A DNA stretch of 37,140 nt from Streptococcus pseudopneumoniae (GCF_001068775.1 NZ_JWAJ01000129.1:1-37140), one strand, 5' to 3'. Counted from the stretch's first letter, positions 1-10,518 are shown. Made by a program: numbers and translations. Notes: a model not told the origin generated them from the sequence alone.

Positions 1-77
1 CTGTAAAAGCTGATGAAATCAGCGTAGTAGAGCCCACTCAACCACTGCGTCTTGCTCGACAATTCAAATACAATTGA
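1..77 (+). CDS. C-terminal end of an unidentified protein (partial)
   Basis: The reading frame that starts at base 3 stays open to a TGA at 75-77 and gives 24 residues ending in PLRLARQFKYN. A well-formed terminator hairpin follows at once, which supports this being the true 3' end of a plus-strand gene whose body lies outside the window. I do not recognise the protein. It converges on dacA. The open stretch is short enough that chance cannot be excluded. Confidence 0.4.
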   Translation, partial: VKADEISVVEPTQPLRLARQFKYN

Positions 78-108
78 GAGGCTAGGACTTTTGTCCCAAC
101 CTCTTTTT
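78..108 (+). terminator. Rho-independent terminator between the partial gene and dacA
   Basis: The arms GAGGCTAGGAC (78-88) and GTCCCAACCTC (93-103) pair around a TTTT loop with two mismatches, followed by TTTTT on the plus strand. The T-run overlaps the dacA stop codon. On the minus strand no good T-run follows, so dacA termination here is less certain. Read on the minus strand it shares GAGGTTGGGACAAAA with the terminator after atpC. Confidence 0.8.
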
Positions 109-1348
109 ATAATTTTTCATTAACAAATCGAACAAAGCGATTCCACCAAATTTTTAAGAAGAAGGCTTTTTCGACATTTTTTTCTGCGACCATCTCAAAA
201 CTCGGTTTGTCAGTTGTAATGTATCCTTGACCAACTAGATCCTTGTCTTCATAAGTCAAATGTCCAACGACAGTTCCTGCCTCTAGTGGAGCAGTGTGTT
301 CAGTCGTGTCCGCTGTGTAAGTAATAGTTGATTGTGTACGACTACCAAGACGTTGAACGATTTTGATATCTTCTTTTGCAACAGCCGTAACAGTATCTTC
401 CTTCCCATCTAATACAGGTGATTTACTATCTTCATAACTTTCTCCTTGCTTGACGATTGTCTGTAGAGAAAAGTTTGATGAGATGTAATCTAAAATAGAA
501 GAAGTAGCTGTGAAGCGTGCATATGGATTAGTATCTTGGTTGTCAGCGTTTAAGACAACAGTGATAATACGCATTCCTTTTTCTACAGTCGTACCTACAA
601 AGGATGCTCCAGCTTTATCAGTCGTACCAGTTTTAAGTCCATCAACACCACCACGATAGGCAGGCATTCCTTCCAACATATAGTTTGTTGAATTAATGGT
701 CATTCCTGCGAAAGTAGATGAAGGTTTCTTGGTAATCTCTAAGACCTGAGGATATTTGAGAATCAGATTACGAGCTACGACAGCAACATCATAAGCGCTC
801 AATTTGTTTTCATCATCTTTCTTTGAACCAGGATAGATATTAGTGCCAAGAGTTTCATTATTGAGCCCAGTTGTGTTGACGAGTGTAGCATCTTGAATTC
901 CCCATTCTTGTAGTTTGGCCTTCATCATATCTACAAAGTCCTTCTCAGAACCGGCAATTTTTTCAGCTAAAGCGATAGCAGCACTGTTCGCACTAGATAC
1001 TAAAGTAGCTTCTAATAACTCTTCAACAGTGTAATTTCTAGCTTCCATGGGAACGTTACTCGCTTCAGAATTGGTAGTGAGCTGGTAGGGATAATCTGAG
1101 ATTTCTACAGGAGTAGAAAGGGTGATTTTCCCTTGTTCCAAGGCTTCATAGACTAGATAAACAGTGAGGATTTTACTGATAGAAGCTATTTCAACAGGTT
1201 GAGTAGCATCTTTTTCATATAAAATCTTTCCACTGTTAGCCTCAACAGCAATAGCATGTTTTGCAGCTACATCAAAATCCTGGGCCGAAACAGTTGTAGC
1301 CGAACCGAATAAAAATAATGTGATTAAGGTTAAAAATAATTTCTTCAT
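107..1348 (-). CDS. dacA: D-alanyl-D-alanine carboxypeptidase PBP3 (DacA)
   Basis: Low-molecular-weight class C penicillin-binding protein that removes the terminal D-Ala from peptidoglycan pentapeptides and so limits cross-linking, acting outside the membrane. The 413-residue product has an N-terminal signal peptide (about 1-22, ending TVSAQ). The three catalytic motifs of the peptidase S11 fold are present: SISK at 56-59 (nucleophile Ser56, Lys59), SAN at 119-121 and KTGT at 239-242. A beta-rich C-terminal domain follows from about 300, and the last 20 residues, rich in Trp, Phe and basic residues, look like the amphipathic membrane anchor of this family. The length and motif positions agree with pneumococcal PBP3 as I remember it. 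No good Shine-Dalgarno is visible before the ATG. It is divergent from the permease gene. Confidence 0.96.
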   Translation of the reverse strand: MKKLFLTLITLFLFGSATTVSAQDFDVAAKHAIAVEANSGKILYEKDATQPVEIASISKILTVYLVYEALEQGKITLSTPVEISDYPYQLTTNSEASNVPMEARNYTVEELLEATLVSSANSAAIALAEKIAGSEKDFVDMMKAKLQEWGIQDATLVNTTGLNNETLGTNIYPGSKKDDENKLSAYDVAVVARNLILKYPQVLEITKKPSSTFAGMTINSTNYMLEGMPAYRGGVDGLKTGTTDKAGASFVGTTVEKGMRIITVVLNADNQDTNPYARFTATSSILDYISSNFSLQTIVKQGESYEDSKSPVLDGKEDTVTAVAKEDIKIVQRLGSRTQSTITYTADTTEHTAPLEAGTVVGHLTYEDKDLVGQGYITTDKPSFEMVAEKNVEKAFFLKIWWNRFVRFVNEKL

Positions 1349-1357
1349 AGTAACTTT

Positions 1358-1366
1358 ATTCTATCA
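1358..1366 (-). promoter_or_regulatory. Extended -10 promoter of dacA
   Basis: On the minus strand the bases read TGATAGAAT, an extended -10 (TG-n-TAGAAT) 9 bases before the dacA ATG. No good -35 is visible 17 bases upstream, which is usual for extended -10 promoters. The implied 5' leader is very short. Confidence 0.55.
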
Positions 1367-1402
1367 CAAAGACAAAAGATATTCTTGTTTTTGTGATGAA
1401 AG

Positions 1403-1432
1403 TTATCAATCTTTTTCGAAATATGGTAAAAT
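1403..1432 (+). promoter_or_regulatory. Promoter of the AI-2E family permease gene
   Basis: TAAAAT at 1427-1432 is preceded by TG at 1424-1425 (extended -10). A weak -35 TTATCA lies at 1403-1408 with an 18-base spacer. It fires away from the dacA promoter about 40 bases to the left. Confidence 0.6.
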
Positions 1433-1453
1433 AGGGAAAAGAGGAGGTGGCCT

Positions 1454-2563
1454 ATGTTTCGGAGAAACAAACTATTCTTCTGGACAACTGAAATTCTACT
1501 AATAACCTTAATTTTCTATCTATGGAAAGAAATGGGTGCTATTATTACACCCTTTGTCAGTGTTGCAAATACAATCATGATTCCTTTTTTACTGGGAGGA
1601 TTTTTGTATTATCTAACCAACCCAATTGTTATCTTTTTAGAGAAGGAATGCAAAATCAATCGAATCATTGGGATTTTGTTAACCCTTTGTGCCTTAGTTT
1701 GTGCACTCGTACTTAGTTTTGTTTATCTGCTGCCGATTTTGATTAATCAGTTAAGTAGCTTAATTTACTCGAGTCAAAACATTTACGGTCGTCTTCAAGA
1801 TTTAGTCATTGAGTTATCAAAACATCCAGCCCTGCAAAATCTAGATATCCAACAAACTATTCAGCAACTGAACCTCTCTTATGTTGATATTTTGCAAAAT
1901 ATCTTGAACAGTGTGACAAATAGTGTTGGAAGTGTTCTATCTGCACTCGTAAGCACTGTATTGATTATCATCATGACACCAGTTTTCTTGATTTACTTCT
2001 TACTTGATGGGCATAAATTTTTACCCATGCTAGAAAGAACTGTATTAAAACGAGATAAATTGAACATATCTGGTTTATTGACAAACCTAAATACAACTAT
2101 TTCTCGTTACATTAGTGGAGTGTCTATAGATGCAGTTATTATTGGATGTTTAGCTTTTATTGGTTATAGTGTGATTGGTCTAAGATACGCCTTGGTCTTC
2201 GCCATTTTTTCTGGATTGGCTAATTTGATTCCGTATGTAGGACCAAGCATTGGCTTGATTCCAATGATCATCTCAAATCTCTTCACCGATCCTCATAAAA
2301 TGATTATTGCTGTCATTTATATGTTGATTATTCAGCAAGTTGATGGAAATATTTTATATCCACGTATTGTGGGTGGGGTTATGAAGGTTCACCCGATTAC
2401 TATTTTAGTCTTGCTTTTATTATCAAGTAATATTTATGGTGTGATTGGGATGATTGTTGCTGTTCCAACCTACTCCATTTTAAAAGAGATTGCTAAATTC
2501 TTAGCGCGACTGTATGAAAATCATAAGGAAGCACAAGAAGTCAAAAAACATCAATCAGAATAA
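1454..2563 (+). CDS. AI-2E family transporter / PerM-like permease
   Basis: Integral membrane protein of 369 residues in the AI-2E transporter family (formerly UPF0118, Bacillus YueF-like). Hydrophobic spans are visible at about 10-30, 35-55, 65-85, 155-185, 215-275 and 295-345. The central soluble stretch (about 90-150) and the conserved late segment LANLIPYVGPSIG, with a downstream IVGGVMKVHP, are typical of the family. Substrates are poorly defined: members have been linked to autoinducer-2 export or Na+/H+ exchange, and nothing here decides between them. The start is set by GAGGAGGTGG just upstream of ATG 1454. The gene stands alone between its own promoter and a terminator. The name is family level only. 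Confidence 0.85.
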   Translation: MFRRNKLFFWTTEILLITLIFYLWKEMGAIITPFVSVANTIMIPFLLGGFLYYLTNPIVIFLEKECKINRIIGILLTLCALVCALVLSFVYLLPILINQLSSLIYSSQNIYGRLQDLVIELSKHPALQNLDIQQTIQQLNLSYVDILQNILNSVTNSVGSVLSALVSTVLIIIMTPVFLIYFLLDGHKFLPMLERTVLKRDKLNISGLLTNLNTTISRYISGVSIDAVIIGCLAFIGYSVIGLRYALVFAIFSGLANLIPYVGPSIGLIPMIISNLFTDPHKMIIAVIYMLIIQQVDGNILYPRIVGGVMKVHPITILVLLLLSSNIYGVIGMIVAVPTYSILKEIAKFLARLYENHKEAQEVKKHQSE

Positions 2564-2598
2564 AGATGTCGGGATAAAAGATTCCGATATCTTTTTTT
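2564..2598 (+). terminator. Terminator of the AI-2E family gene
   Basis: AGATGTCGGGA (2564-2574) pairs along 11 positions, with two G-T pairs, to TTCCGATATCT (2582-2592). A run of T follows to 2598. It starts right after the TAA. Confidence 0.85.
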
Positions 2599-2876
2599 AT
2601 CATTGTATCTTTGGCGCTGTAGTTGATTAAACTTTTTATTGGTTTTAAACTCTCAAATCTCTTATGATAAAACTTTAATTTTTCTATACATAATTTTTTA
2701 TAAACAACTGAATGATTGAAGTCTTTCGAGGTTGGAAATAGGCAATTCAGACTTGGGTTATTGATTTATGGTCTATCGCTTTTTGCTAAAATAAGCCTAT
2801 TTATAGATATTTTAAATAAATTGGTAGAGGAAGTAGAGCAAGAATAAGAATAATTCACAAAAACTTTGTAAAACAC
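2599..2876. other. Gene-free stretch upstream of tuf
   Basis: About 280 A/T-rich bases hold no convincing reading frame. The only structure I see is a perfect 8-base inverted repeat, AAATAGGC (2736-2743) and GCCTATTT (2795-2802), about 50 bases apart. It could be a decayed mobile-element fragment or a regulatory region; I cannot assign it. Confidence 0.35.
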
Positions 2877-2904
2877 TTGCAATTTAGCTGAAATTTGATA
2901 AAAT
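2877..2904 (+). promoter_or_regulatory. Promoter of tuf
   Basis: The -35 TTGCAA (2877-2882) and extended -10 TG-A-TAAAAT (2896-2904) are separated by 16 bases. The leader to the tuf ATG is roughly 65 bases. A strong promoter fits the very high expression expected for EF-Tu. Confidence 0.8.
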
Positions 2905-2975
2905 AGTAAGGAAAGTTAGACTGTATTGCCTACTGTCTATCTATAAAATATATTTTATTGGAGGCTTTTACTCAA

Positions 2976-4172
<1,197 letters not shown>

Positions 4173-4218
4173 TTCGATTTAGTTCCCAGAAGAACAATTA
4201 TTTAAGTCAGACACTAAA

Positions 4219-4248
4219 AGAATCTTGCTTTGCAAGGTTCTTTTTTTT
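4219..4248 (+). terminator. Terminator of tuf
   Basis: AGAATCTTGC (4219-4228) pairs with GCAAGGTTCT (4232-4241) around a TTT loop, with one G-T pair, followed by eight T. Confidence 0.92.
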
Positions 4249-4273
4249 CGATCAAAAGTGAGAGAGTTCCTTT

Positions 4274-4302
4274 TTTACAATTTCATAAAATCATGGTAAA
4301 AT
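4274..4302 (+). promoter_or_regulatory. Promoter of proBAC
   Basis: TTTACA (4274-4279), a 17-base spacer and TAAAAT (4297-4302) with TG at 4294-4295 (extended -10). It lies about 28 bases before proB. Confidence 0.75.
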
Positions 4303-4329
4303 GGTTAAATATTAAATTTGGAGAGAAAT

Positions 4330-5439
4330 ATGAAGTACAAGCGTATCGTATTTAAAGTGGGGACTTCATCTTTGACTCATAAAGATGGAAGTTTATCTCG
4401 CAGTAAAGTAAAAGCAATTACACAGCAGCTTGCAATGCTACATGAAGCTGGTCATGAGCTGATTTTAGTATCTTCGGGGGCTATTGCGGCAGGTTTTGGA
4501 GCCTTGGGATTTAAGAAACGACCGACAAAGATTGCGGATAAGCAGGCTTCAGCGGCGGTTGGTCAAGGATTGCTTCTGGAAGAATATACAACAAATTTGC
4601 TCTTAAGACAGATTGTTTCAGCGCAAATCTTGCTAACTCAGGATGATTTTGTCGATAAGCGACGTTATAAAAATGCCCATCAAGCTTTATCAGTCCTTCT
4701 TAATCGTGGTGCAATTCCTATTATCAATGAAAATGACAGTGTCGTTATTGATGAGCTCAAGGTCGGGGATAATGATACGCTCAGTGCTCAGGTAGCTGCA
4801 ATGGTGCAGGCAGATCTTTTGGTTCTCTTAACAGATGTAGACGGTCTTTATACTGGTAATCCTAACTCGGATCCAAGAGCTAAACGCTTGGAGCGAATCG
4901 AGACCATCAATCGTGAAATTATCGATATGGCTGGCGAAGCAGGTTCATCTAATGGAACTGGAGGTATGCTGACTAAGATAAAGGCAGCGACCATTGCGAC
5001 AGAGTCAGGAGTACCTGTTTATATTTGTTCATCCTTGAAAGCTGATGCTATGATAGAGGCAGCAGAGAAGACCAAGGATGGTTCCTACTTTGCTGCGCAA
5101 GAGAAGGGACTTCGTACCCAAAAACAATGGCTGGCCTTTTATGCTCAGAGTCAAGGTTCTATTTGGGTTGATAAAGGGGCTGCAGAAGCTCTCTCTCAAC
5201 ATGGAAAGAGTCTTCTCTTATCTGGTATCGTTGAAGCAGAAGGCGCCTTTTCTTACGGTGATATCGTGACAGTATTTGACAAGGAAAGTGGAAAATCACT
5301 TGGAAAAGGGCGTGTGCAATTTGGTGCATCTGCTTTGGAGGATATGTTGCGTTCTCAAAAAGCCAAGGGTGTCTTGATTCACCGTGATGACTGGATTTCC
5401 ATTACTCCTGAAATCCAACTACTCTTTACAGAATTTTAG
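4330..5439 (+). CDS. proB: Glutamate 5-kinase
   Basis: First step of proline synthesis: ATP-dependent phosphorylation of glutamate to gamma-glutamyl phosphate, in the cytoplasm. The 369-residue protein begins with the amino-acid-kinase segment VFKVGTSSL and contains VSSGAIAAG and the substrate loop INENDSV. A C-terminal PUA domain (about 275-360) carries GKSLGKG. The ATG at 4330 follows TTGGAGAG; an in-frame TTG 12 bases earlier overlaps that ribosome site and is discarded. It is the first gene of proB-proA-proC, with 9 bases to proA. In this family the kinase is feedback-inhibited by proline; I see no RNA-based control such as a T-box in the short leader. Confidence 0.98.
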   Translation: MKYKRIVFKVGTSSLTHKDGSLSRSKVKAITQQLAMLHEAGHELILVSSGAIAAGFGALGFKKRPTKIADKQASAAVGQGLLLEEYTTNLLLRQIVSAQILLTQDDFVDKRRYKNAHQALSVLLNRGAIPIINENDSVVIDELKVGDNDTLSAQVAAMVQADLLVLLTDVDGLYTGNPNSDPRAKRLERIETINREIIDMAGEAGSSNGTGGMLTKIKAATIATESGVPVYICSSLKADAMIEAAEKTKDGSYFAAQEKGLRTQKQWLAFYAQSQGSIWVDKGAAEALSQHGKSLLLSGIVEAEGAFSYGDIVTVFDKESGKSLGKGRVQFGASALEDMLRSQKAKGVLIHRDDWISITPEIQLLFTEF

Positions 5440-5448
5440 AGGTAAACT

Positions 5449-6711
5449 ATGGTAAGTACACAAGAACAATTTGAACTGGTACAAGCTGTTAAAAAATCAA
5501 TTAACACAGCTAGTGAAGAGGTGAAAAACCAAGCCTTGCTAGCTATGGCTGAAAGTTTATTAGCAGCTACTGAAGAGATTTTATCAGCTAATGCTCGAGA
5601 TATGGAAGCAGCTAAGGGGAAAATATCAGATGTTATGCTCGATCGTCTTTATTTGGATGCAAGTCGTATCCAAGCGATGGCAACAGGCATTCTTGATGTG
5701 GTTGCTTTACCAGATCCAATCGGTGAAGTTTTAGAAACCAATCATCTTGAAAATGGTTTGGTTATCACCAAAAAACGTGTGGCCATGGGTGTTATCGGTA
5801 TTATCTATGAAAGCCGTCCAAATGTGACGTCTGACGCAGCTGCTTTGGCTCTTAAGAGTGGAAATGCTGTGGTCCTACGTAGTGGTAAGGATGCCTACCA
5901 AACTGCCCATGCTATTGTCACAGCCTTGAAAAAAGGCTTGGAGACAACCACTATTCATCCAGATGTCATTCAATTAGTAGAAGATACTAGCCGTGAAAGT
6001 AGTTATGCCATGATGAAGGCCAAGGGCTATCTAGATCTTCTTATTCCTCGTGGAGGGGCTGGCTTGATCGATGCTGTCGTTGAGAATGCTATTGTGCCAG
6101 TTATCGAGACAGGGACTGGGATTGTCCATGTCTATGTGGATAAGGATGCAGACGAAGACAAGGCTCTGTCTATCATCAACAATGCTAAAACTAGTCGTCC
6201 CTCTGTTTGCAATGCCATGGAGGTTCTACTTGTTCATGAAGACAAGGTAGCAAGCTTCCTTCCTCGCTTGGAGCAAGTTCTGGTTGCCGATCGAAAAGAA
6301 GCTGGGTTGGAACCAATTCAATTCCGCTTGGATAGCAAAGCAAGCCAGTTTGTTTCAGGTCAAGCAGCTGAAGCCCAAGACTTTGACACCGAGTTTTTAG
6401 ACTATATCCTAGCGGTTAAGGTCGTGAGTAGTTTAGAAGAAGCGGTTGAGCATATTGAAGCCCACAGTACCCATCATTCGGACGCCATTGTGACAGAAAA
6501 TGCTGAGGCTGCAACTTACTTTACAGATCAAGTAGACTCTGCAGCGGTTTATGTCAATGCCTCAACTCGTTTCACAGATGGAGGCCAATTTGGTCTTGGT
6601 TGTGAAATGGGGATTTCTACTCAGAAACTACATGCGCGTGGTCCAATGGGCTTGAAGGAATTGACCAGCTACAAATATGTAGTTACTGGTGATGGACAGA
6701 TAAGGGAGTAA
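5449..6711 (+). CDS. proA: Gamma-glutamyl phosphate reductase
   Basis: Second step of proline synthesis: NADPH-dependent reduction of gamma-glutamyl phosphate to glutamate 5-semialdehyde, which cyclises to pyrroline-5-carboxylate. The 420-residue protein belongs to the aldehyde dehydrogenase superfamily. The catalytic cysteine is Cys254 in [13 protein letters not shown], and the [12 protein letters not shown] segment and late [13 protein letters not shown] are family hallmarks. AGAGGT lies just upstream of ATG 5449. It sits between proB and proC (9 and 3 bases away), so translational coupling is likely. Confidence 0.98.
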   Translation: MVSTQEQFELVQAVKKSINTASEEVKNQALLAMAESLLAATEEILSANARDMEAAKGKISDVMLDRLYLDASRIQAMATGILDVVALPDPIGEVLETNHLENGLVITKKRVAMGVIGIIYESRPNVTSDAAALALKSGNAVVLRSGKDAYQTAHAIVTALKKGLETTTIHPDVIQLVEDTSRESSYAMMKAKGYLDLLIPRGGAGLIDAVVENAIVPVIETGTGIVHVYVDKDADEDKALSIINNAKTSRPSVCNAMEVLLVHEDKVASFLPRLEQVLVADRKEAGLEPIQFRLDSKASQFVSGQAAEAQDFDTEFLDYILAVKVVSSLEEAVEHIEAHSTHHSDAIVTENAEAATYFTDQVDSAAVYVNASTRFTDGGQFGLGCEMGISTQKLHARGPMGLKELTSYKYVVTGDGQIRE

Positions 6712-6714
6712 GAG

Positions 6715-7512
6715 ATGAAGATTGGATTTATCGGCTTGGGGAATATGGGTTCCAGCTTAGCTAAAGCTGTCTTGCAAGCAAAAACTGGTCATCAGATTTT
6801 CCTTGCCAATCGTAGTCAAGCCAAGGTGGATGCTTTTATTACCAACTTCGGTGGTCTGGCTTCTAGCAATGACGAAATCTTTGCAGAAGCAGATGTGATT
6901 TTTCTTGGAGTGAAGCCAGCTCAATTCTCTGAACTACTTACTCAATATCAGACCATCCTTGAGAAACGAGAAAGTCTTCTTTTGATTTCTATGGCCGCTG
7001 GTTTGACCTTGGAAAAACTCGCTAGTCTTCTTCCAAGTCAGCACCGGATTATTCGCATCATGCCTAATACACCTGTTGCTATTGGTCGAGGAGTGATTAG
7101 CTATGCCTTGTCTGCAAATTGTAATCCAGAAGACAATGAACTTTTTTGTCAACTTTTATCCAAGGCTGGCCAGTTAGTTGAAATAAGTGATGGTTTAATA
7201 GATGCTGCGACAGGGCTTGCAGGTTGTGGGCCTGCCTTTGTCTATCTTTTTATCGAAGCATTGGCGGATGCAGGAGTTCAGACAGGATTGCCAAGAGAAA
7301 TGGCTCTGAAAATGGCGGCTCAAACAGTAGTTGGTGCAGGTCAAATGGTACTAGAAAGTCAGCAACATCCTGGAGTCTTGAAAGATCAAGTTTGTAGCCC
7401 AGGTGGTTCGACCATTGCTGGTGTAGCAAGTCTAGAAGAACATGCTTTTAGAGGAACCGTTATGGACGCTGTCAACCAAGCCTACAAAAGAACTCAAGAA
7501 TTAGGCAAATAA
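6715..7512 (+). CDS. proC: Pyrroline-5-carboxylate reductase
   Basis: Last step of proline synthesis: NAD(P)H-dependent reduction of pyrroline-5-carboxylate to L-proline. The 265-residue protein has an N-terminal Rossmann fold with GFIGLGNMG (4-12), the MPNTPVAIGRG segment, and the P5CR signature region around ATGLAGCGPAFVYLFIEALADAG in the helical C-terminal half. AAGGGAG (6702-6708) precedes the ATG. It completes the three-gene operon and is followed by a terminator. Confidence 0.98.
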   Translation: MKIGFIGLGNMGSSLAKAVLQAKTGHQIFLANRSQAKVDAFITNFGGLASSNDEIFAEADVIFLGVKPAQFSELLTQYQTILEKRESLLLISMAAGLTLEKLASLLPSQHRIIRIMPNTPVAIGRGVISYALSANCNPEDNELFCQLLSKAGQLVEISDGLIDAATGLAGCGPAFVYLFIEALADAGVQTGLPREMALKMAAQTVVGAGQMVLESQQHPGVLKDQVCSPGGSTIAGVASLEEHAFRGTVMDAVNQAYKRTQELGK

Positions 7513-7542
7513 GAGGTGAGAGTTAAAACTCAACCTCTTTTT
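7513..7542 (+). terminator. Terminator of proBAC
   Basis: GAGGT and ACCTC form the outer stem, with GAG/CTC pairing inside after a bulge, followed by TTTTTT. It begins right after the proC stop and resembles the GAGGTTGGGAC-type hairpins elsewhere in the window. Confidence 0.8.
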
Positions 7543-7571
7543 TATTACAAAGAGCGAAATGAAAAAAGCTT

Positions 7572-7600
7572 TTCACAAATCCCTATTTTTTTGATAGAAT
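7572..7600 (+). promoter_or_regulatory. Promoter of tmk-holB-yabA-rsmI
   Basis: TTCACA (7572-7577), a 17-base spacer and TAGAAT (7595-7600) with TG at 7592-7593 (extended -10). Confidence 0.72.
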
Positions 7601-7630
7601 AGAAGAGAGAAAAATAGAAATGAGTCAGAC

Positions 7631-8269
7631 ATGTCAAAAGGATTTTTAGTCTCTCTTGAGGGACCAGAGGGAGCGGGGAAAACAAGCGTTCTTGAAGCCA
7701 TAATCCCTATATTAGAGGATAAGGGAATAGAAGTTTTAAGCACTCGTGAACCAGGCGGGGTTTTGATTGGAGAGAAGATTCGTGAAGTGATTCTAGATCC
7801 TAGTCATACTGAAATGGATCCTAAGACGGAGCTTCTCCTCTATATTGCCAGTCGTCGACAACACTTGGTGGAAAAGGTCTTACCAGCACTTGCAGCTGGA
7901 AAACTGGTTATTATGGACCGCTTTATTGACAGTTCAGTTGCCTATCAGGGATTTGGCCGTGGTTTAGATATAGAAGCGATTGATTGGCTTAATGAGTTTG
8001 CGACTGATGGACTGAAACCTGATTTGACTCTTTATTTTGATATTGAGGTCGAAGAGGGACTGGCACGTATTGCTGCCAACAGTGATCGGGAGATCAATCG
8101 TTTGGACATGGAAGGTCTGGATCTACATCGAAAAGTCCGTCAGGGTTATCTATCTCTTTTGGAAAAGGAAGCAGACCGCATTGTAAAAATTGATGCTAGC
8201 CTACCACTTGATCAAGTGATTGCGAACACGCAGCAGCTACTTTTTGACAGGATGGGATTAAGGAGATGA
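7631..8269 (+). CDS. tmk: Thymidylate kinase
   Basis: Phosphorylates dTMP to dTDP with ATP, an essential step of dTTP supply. The 212-residue protein has the P-loop GPEGAGKTS (11-19), the DRF motif (96-98) followed by SSVAYQG, and the TREPGG substrate segment (38-43), all typical of bacterial Tmk. The ribosome-binding site is weak (GAG about 8 bases upstream). The stop overlaps the start of holB by four bases (ATGA), indicating coupling to the replication gene. Confidence 0.97.
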   Translation: MSKGFLVSLEGPEGAGKTSVLEAIIPILEDKGIEVLSTREPGGVLIGEKIREVILDPSHTEMDPKTELLLYIASRRQHLVEKVLPALAAGKLVIMDRFIDSSVAYQGFGRGLDIEAIDWLNEFATDGLKPDLTLYFDIEVEEGLARIAANSDREINRLDMEGLDLHRKVRQGYLSLLEKEADRIVKIDASLPLDQVIANTQQLLFDRMGLRR

Positions 8270-9156
8270 AACAAGAGCAATTAAGAGCTTGTCAACCTTT
8301 ACAATTTGAACGATTTGTTCATATCTTAGAGCAAGGGCAGCTCAATCACGCCTATCTCTTTTCAGGTAATTTTGGAAGTTTAGAGATGGCCCTTTTCTTG
8401 TCTAAAAGTCTCTTTTGTAGTGAGAAAACTGGTATTTTTCCTTGTGAAAAATGTCGGAATTGTAAATTGATCGAGCAGGAAGAGCTTCCTGATGTGACTA
8501 TAATTAAACCTTTGAATCAAGTCATTAAGACGGAGCGTATCCGAGAATTAGTTGGACAATTTGCCCAGTCTGGTATTGAAAACCAACGGCAGGTCTTTAT
8601 TATCGAACAAGCAGAAAAAATGCATGTGAACGCTGCAAATTCTCTTTTAAAGGTTATTGAAGAACCACAGAGCGAAATCTACATATTCTTTTTGACTGAT
8701 GATGAGGAACAGATGTTACCAACGATTCGAAGTCGGACACAGATTTTCCAATTTAAGAAGCATGTCTCTAGTTTAATGTCACAGCTTGAAGAGGCTGGTT
8801 TAGTAAAAAATAAAGCCAAGCTATTAGCTCAGTTTAGTCAATCGCAGGTAGAGGCTGATAAGCTTGTCCATCAAGCAGGATTTTGGACACTAGTAGATGA
8901 AAGTGAACGCCTCTTTTCTTGGCTTTTAGCCTCAAAAAAGGAATCTTACTTGCAAGTTGCAAAATTAACGAGTTTGGCTGATGAAAAAGAAAAGCAAGAT
9001 CAAGTGCTCAGGATTTTAGAGGTATTAGCTGGCCAGGAGGTTCTCAATGTTTCTGCGCGGAACATCTTGAAAAATCTCGTCCAAACTCGGAAAATGTGGC
9101 GGGCCAATGTTAGCTTTCAAAACGCTTTGGAATACCTGGTTTTACAAAAAAATTAA
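8266..9156 (+). CDS. holB: DNA polymerase III delta prime subunit
   Basis: Clamp-loader subunit that helps open and load the beta clamp. The 296-residue protein has the AAA+ layout. A four-cysteine zinc module (FCSEK, then CEKCRNC) lies at about 50-70, and the sensor region [11 protein letters not shown] includes the SRC-like arginine. The Walker A position reads [11 protein letters not shown] with no GKT, so ATP binding is not expected, in keeping with the non-ATPase role of delta prime. The late part (about 170-296) is the helical collar domain. It overlaps tmk by four bases and precedes yabA, a usual Firmicute order. Confidence 0.93.
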   Translation: MKQEQLRACQPLQFERFVHILEQGQLNHAYLFSGNFGSLEMALFLSKSLFCSEKTGIFPCEKCRNCKLIEQEELPDVTIIKPLNQVIKTERIRELVGQFAQSGIENQRQVFIIEQAEKMHVNAANSLLKVIEEPQSEIYIFFLTDDEEQMLPTIRSRTQIFQFKKHVSSLMSQLEEAGLVKNKAKLLAQFSQSQVEADKLVHQAGFWTLVDESERLFSWLLASKKESYLQVAKLTSLADEKEKQDQVLRILEVLAGQEVLNVSARNILKNLVQTRKMWRANVSFQNALEYLVLQKN

Positions 9157-9185
9157 AGTGAAGATAGATTATAGAAAGGGCTGTA

Positions 9186-9503
9186 ATGAATAAAAAAGAA
9201 TTATTTGATGCTTTAGATGACTTTTCACAGCAATTGTTGGTAACCTTGGCAGACGTCGAAGCTATCAAGAAAAATCTCAAGAGTTTGGTAGAGGAAAATA
9301 CAGCTCTTCGATTAGAAAATGATAAACTGAGAGAACGTTTGGGAGAGGTTGAGGAGACTGCTCCAGCAAAAACGAAACATGTAAGGGAAAATGTCCGTCG
9401 CATTTATGAGGACGGTTTTCATGTTTGCCGTGACTTTTATGGTCAACGTCGAGAGCAAGATGCAGAATGTATGTTCTGTGATGAGTTGTTATTTAGGGAG
9501 TAA
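9186..9503 (+). CDS. yabA: Replication initiation control protein YabA
   Basis: Negative regulator of initiation that in Bacillus binds DnaA and the beta clamp. The 105-residue protein has an N-terminal leucine-zipper coiled coil (about 1-60: regularly spaced Leu, many Glu and Lys) and a C-terminal zinc-binding end with HVCRDFYG followed by CMFC. That two-part layout matches YabA. GAAAGGG precedes ATG 9186. It lies in the tmk-holB-yabA-rsmI string. Confidence 0.93.
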   Translation: MNKKELFDALDDFSQQLLVTLADVEAIKKNLKSLVEENTALRLENDKLRERLGEVEETAPAKTKHVRENVRRIYEDGFHVCRDFYGQRREQDAECMFCDELLFRE

Positions 9504-9505
9504 GT

Positions 9506-10384
9506 ATGCAGATTCAAAAGAGTTTTAAGGGACAATCTCCCTATGGCAAGCTTTATCTAGTAGCAACGCCAATCGGTAATCTAGATGATATGACTTTTCG
9601 CGCTATTCAGACCTTGAAGGAGGTTGACTGGATTGCGGCAGAAGATACTCGTAATACTGGACTTTTGCTCAAGCATTTTGAAATTTCAACCAAACAAATC
9701 AGTTTTCACGAGCATAATGCCAAGGAAAAAATTCCTGATTTGATTGAGTTGTTGAAGCAAGGTCAAAATCTTGCCCAAGTATCTGATGCAGGGATGCCTA
9801 GTATTTCTGACCCGGGGCATGATTTGGTCAAGGCTGCCATTGAAGAAGATATCGCAGTTGTCACGGTTCCAGGAGCTAGTGCAGGAATTTCTGCCTTGAT
9901 TGCCAGCGGCTTGGCACCACAACCCCACATCTTTTATGGTTTTCTACCACGAAAGTCAGGCCAACAAAAGCAATTTTTCGAAGCGAAAAAAGCTTATCCA
10001 GAGACCCAGATTTTCTATGAATCACCTCACCGTGTGGCGGATACGCTAGAAAATATGCTAGAAGTCTACGGTGATCGCTCGGTGGTTTTGGTCAGAGAAT
10101 TGACTAAAATCTTTGAAGAATATCAGCGTGGAACTATTACTGAATTATTAGAAAGTATTTCTGAAACACCTCTTAAAGGCGAATGCCTTATCATTGTAGA
10201 AGGTGCTAGTCAGGATGTAGAGGATAAGGATGAAGAGGATTTATTTTCTGAAATTCAAGAGCGTATCCAGCAAGGTATTAAGAAAAATCAGGCTATTAAA
10301 GAAGTAGCGAAAATGTACCAGTGGAATAAAAGCCAGCTTTACGCAGCCTACCACGAATGGGAAGATAATCAATCCAATGACTAG
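9506..10384 (+). CDS. rsmI: 16S rRNA 2'-O-methyltransferase (C1402)
   Basis: Methylates the ribose of C1402 in the decoding centre of 16S rRNA using S-adenosylmethionine. The 292-residue protein belongs to the tetrapyrrole-methylase-like family: LYLVATPIGNLDDMT near the N-terminus, AEDTRNT, VSDAGMPSISDPG and VPGASAG are all present, followed by the C-terminal helical domain. AGGGAG precedes ATG 9506, two bases after the yabA stop. It is the last gene before a terminator. Confidence 0.96.
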   Translation: MQIQKSFKGQSPYGKLYLVATPIGNLDDMTFRAIQTLKEVDWIAAEDTRNTGLLLKHFEISTKQISFHEHNAKEKIPDLIELLKQGQNLAQVSDAGMPSISDPGHDLVKAAIEEDIAVVTVPGASAGISALIASGLAPQPHIFYGFLPRKSGQQKQFFEAKKAYPETQIFYESPHRVADTLENMLEVYGDRSVVLVRELTKIFEEYQRGTITELLESISETPLKGECLIIVEGASQDVEDKDEEDLFSEIQERIQQGIKKNQAIKEVAKMYQWNKSQLYAAYHEWEDNQSND

Positions 10385-10387
10385 ACA

Positions 10388-10414
10388 GGGAAGTTTGCCT
10401 TCTTCCCTTTTTTT
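10388..10414 (+). terminator. Terminator of the tmk-rsmI operon
   Basis: GGGAAG (10388-10393) pairs with CTTCCC (10402-10407) around an 8-base loop, followed by seven T. Confidence 0.82.
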
Positions 10415-10422
10415 GTTATACT
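10394..10422 (+). promoter_or_regulatory. Promoter of trmFO, overlapping the preceding terminator
   Basis: TATACT (10417-10422) is a good -10. At 17-base spacing the -35 would be TTTGCC (10394-10399), which lies in the loop of the rsmI terminator. Confidence 0.5.
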
Positions 10423-10518
10423 AGAAGAAGAAAAAAATAGAAAGATTTGTGGGTGTCAAACAATCTAGTGACTTGTTCTGTAATGAACTTAAGTTTCACC
10501 CAAAGAGGTATTAGTGTC

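Noticed and set aside
1320-1502. 60-codon frame across the dacA-permease divergent region
   Set aside because: It overlaps both promoters and the dacA start and has no ribosome site or recognisable protein.
10447-10518. Longer N-terminus for TrmFO
   Set aside because: The upstream codons have no ribosome site and cover a leader hairpin; the family N-terminus starts at the GTG.
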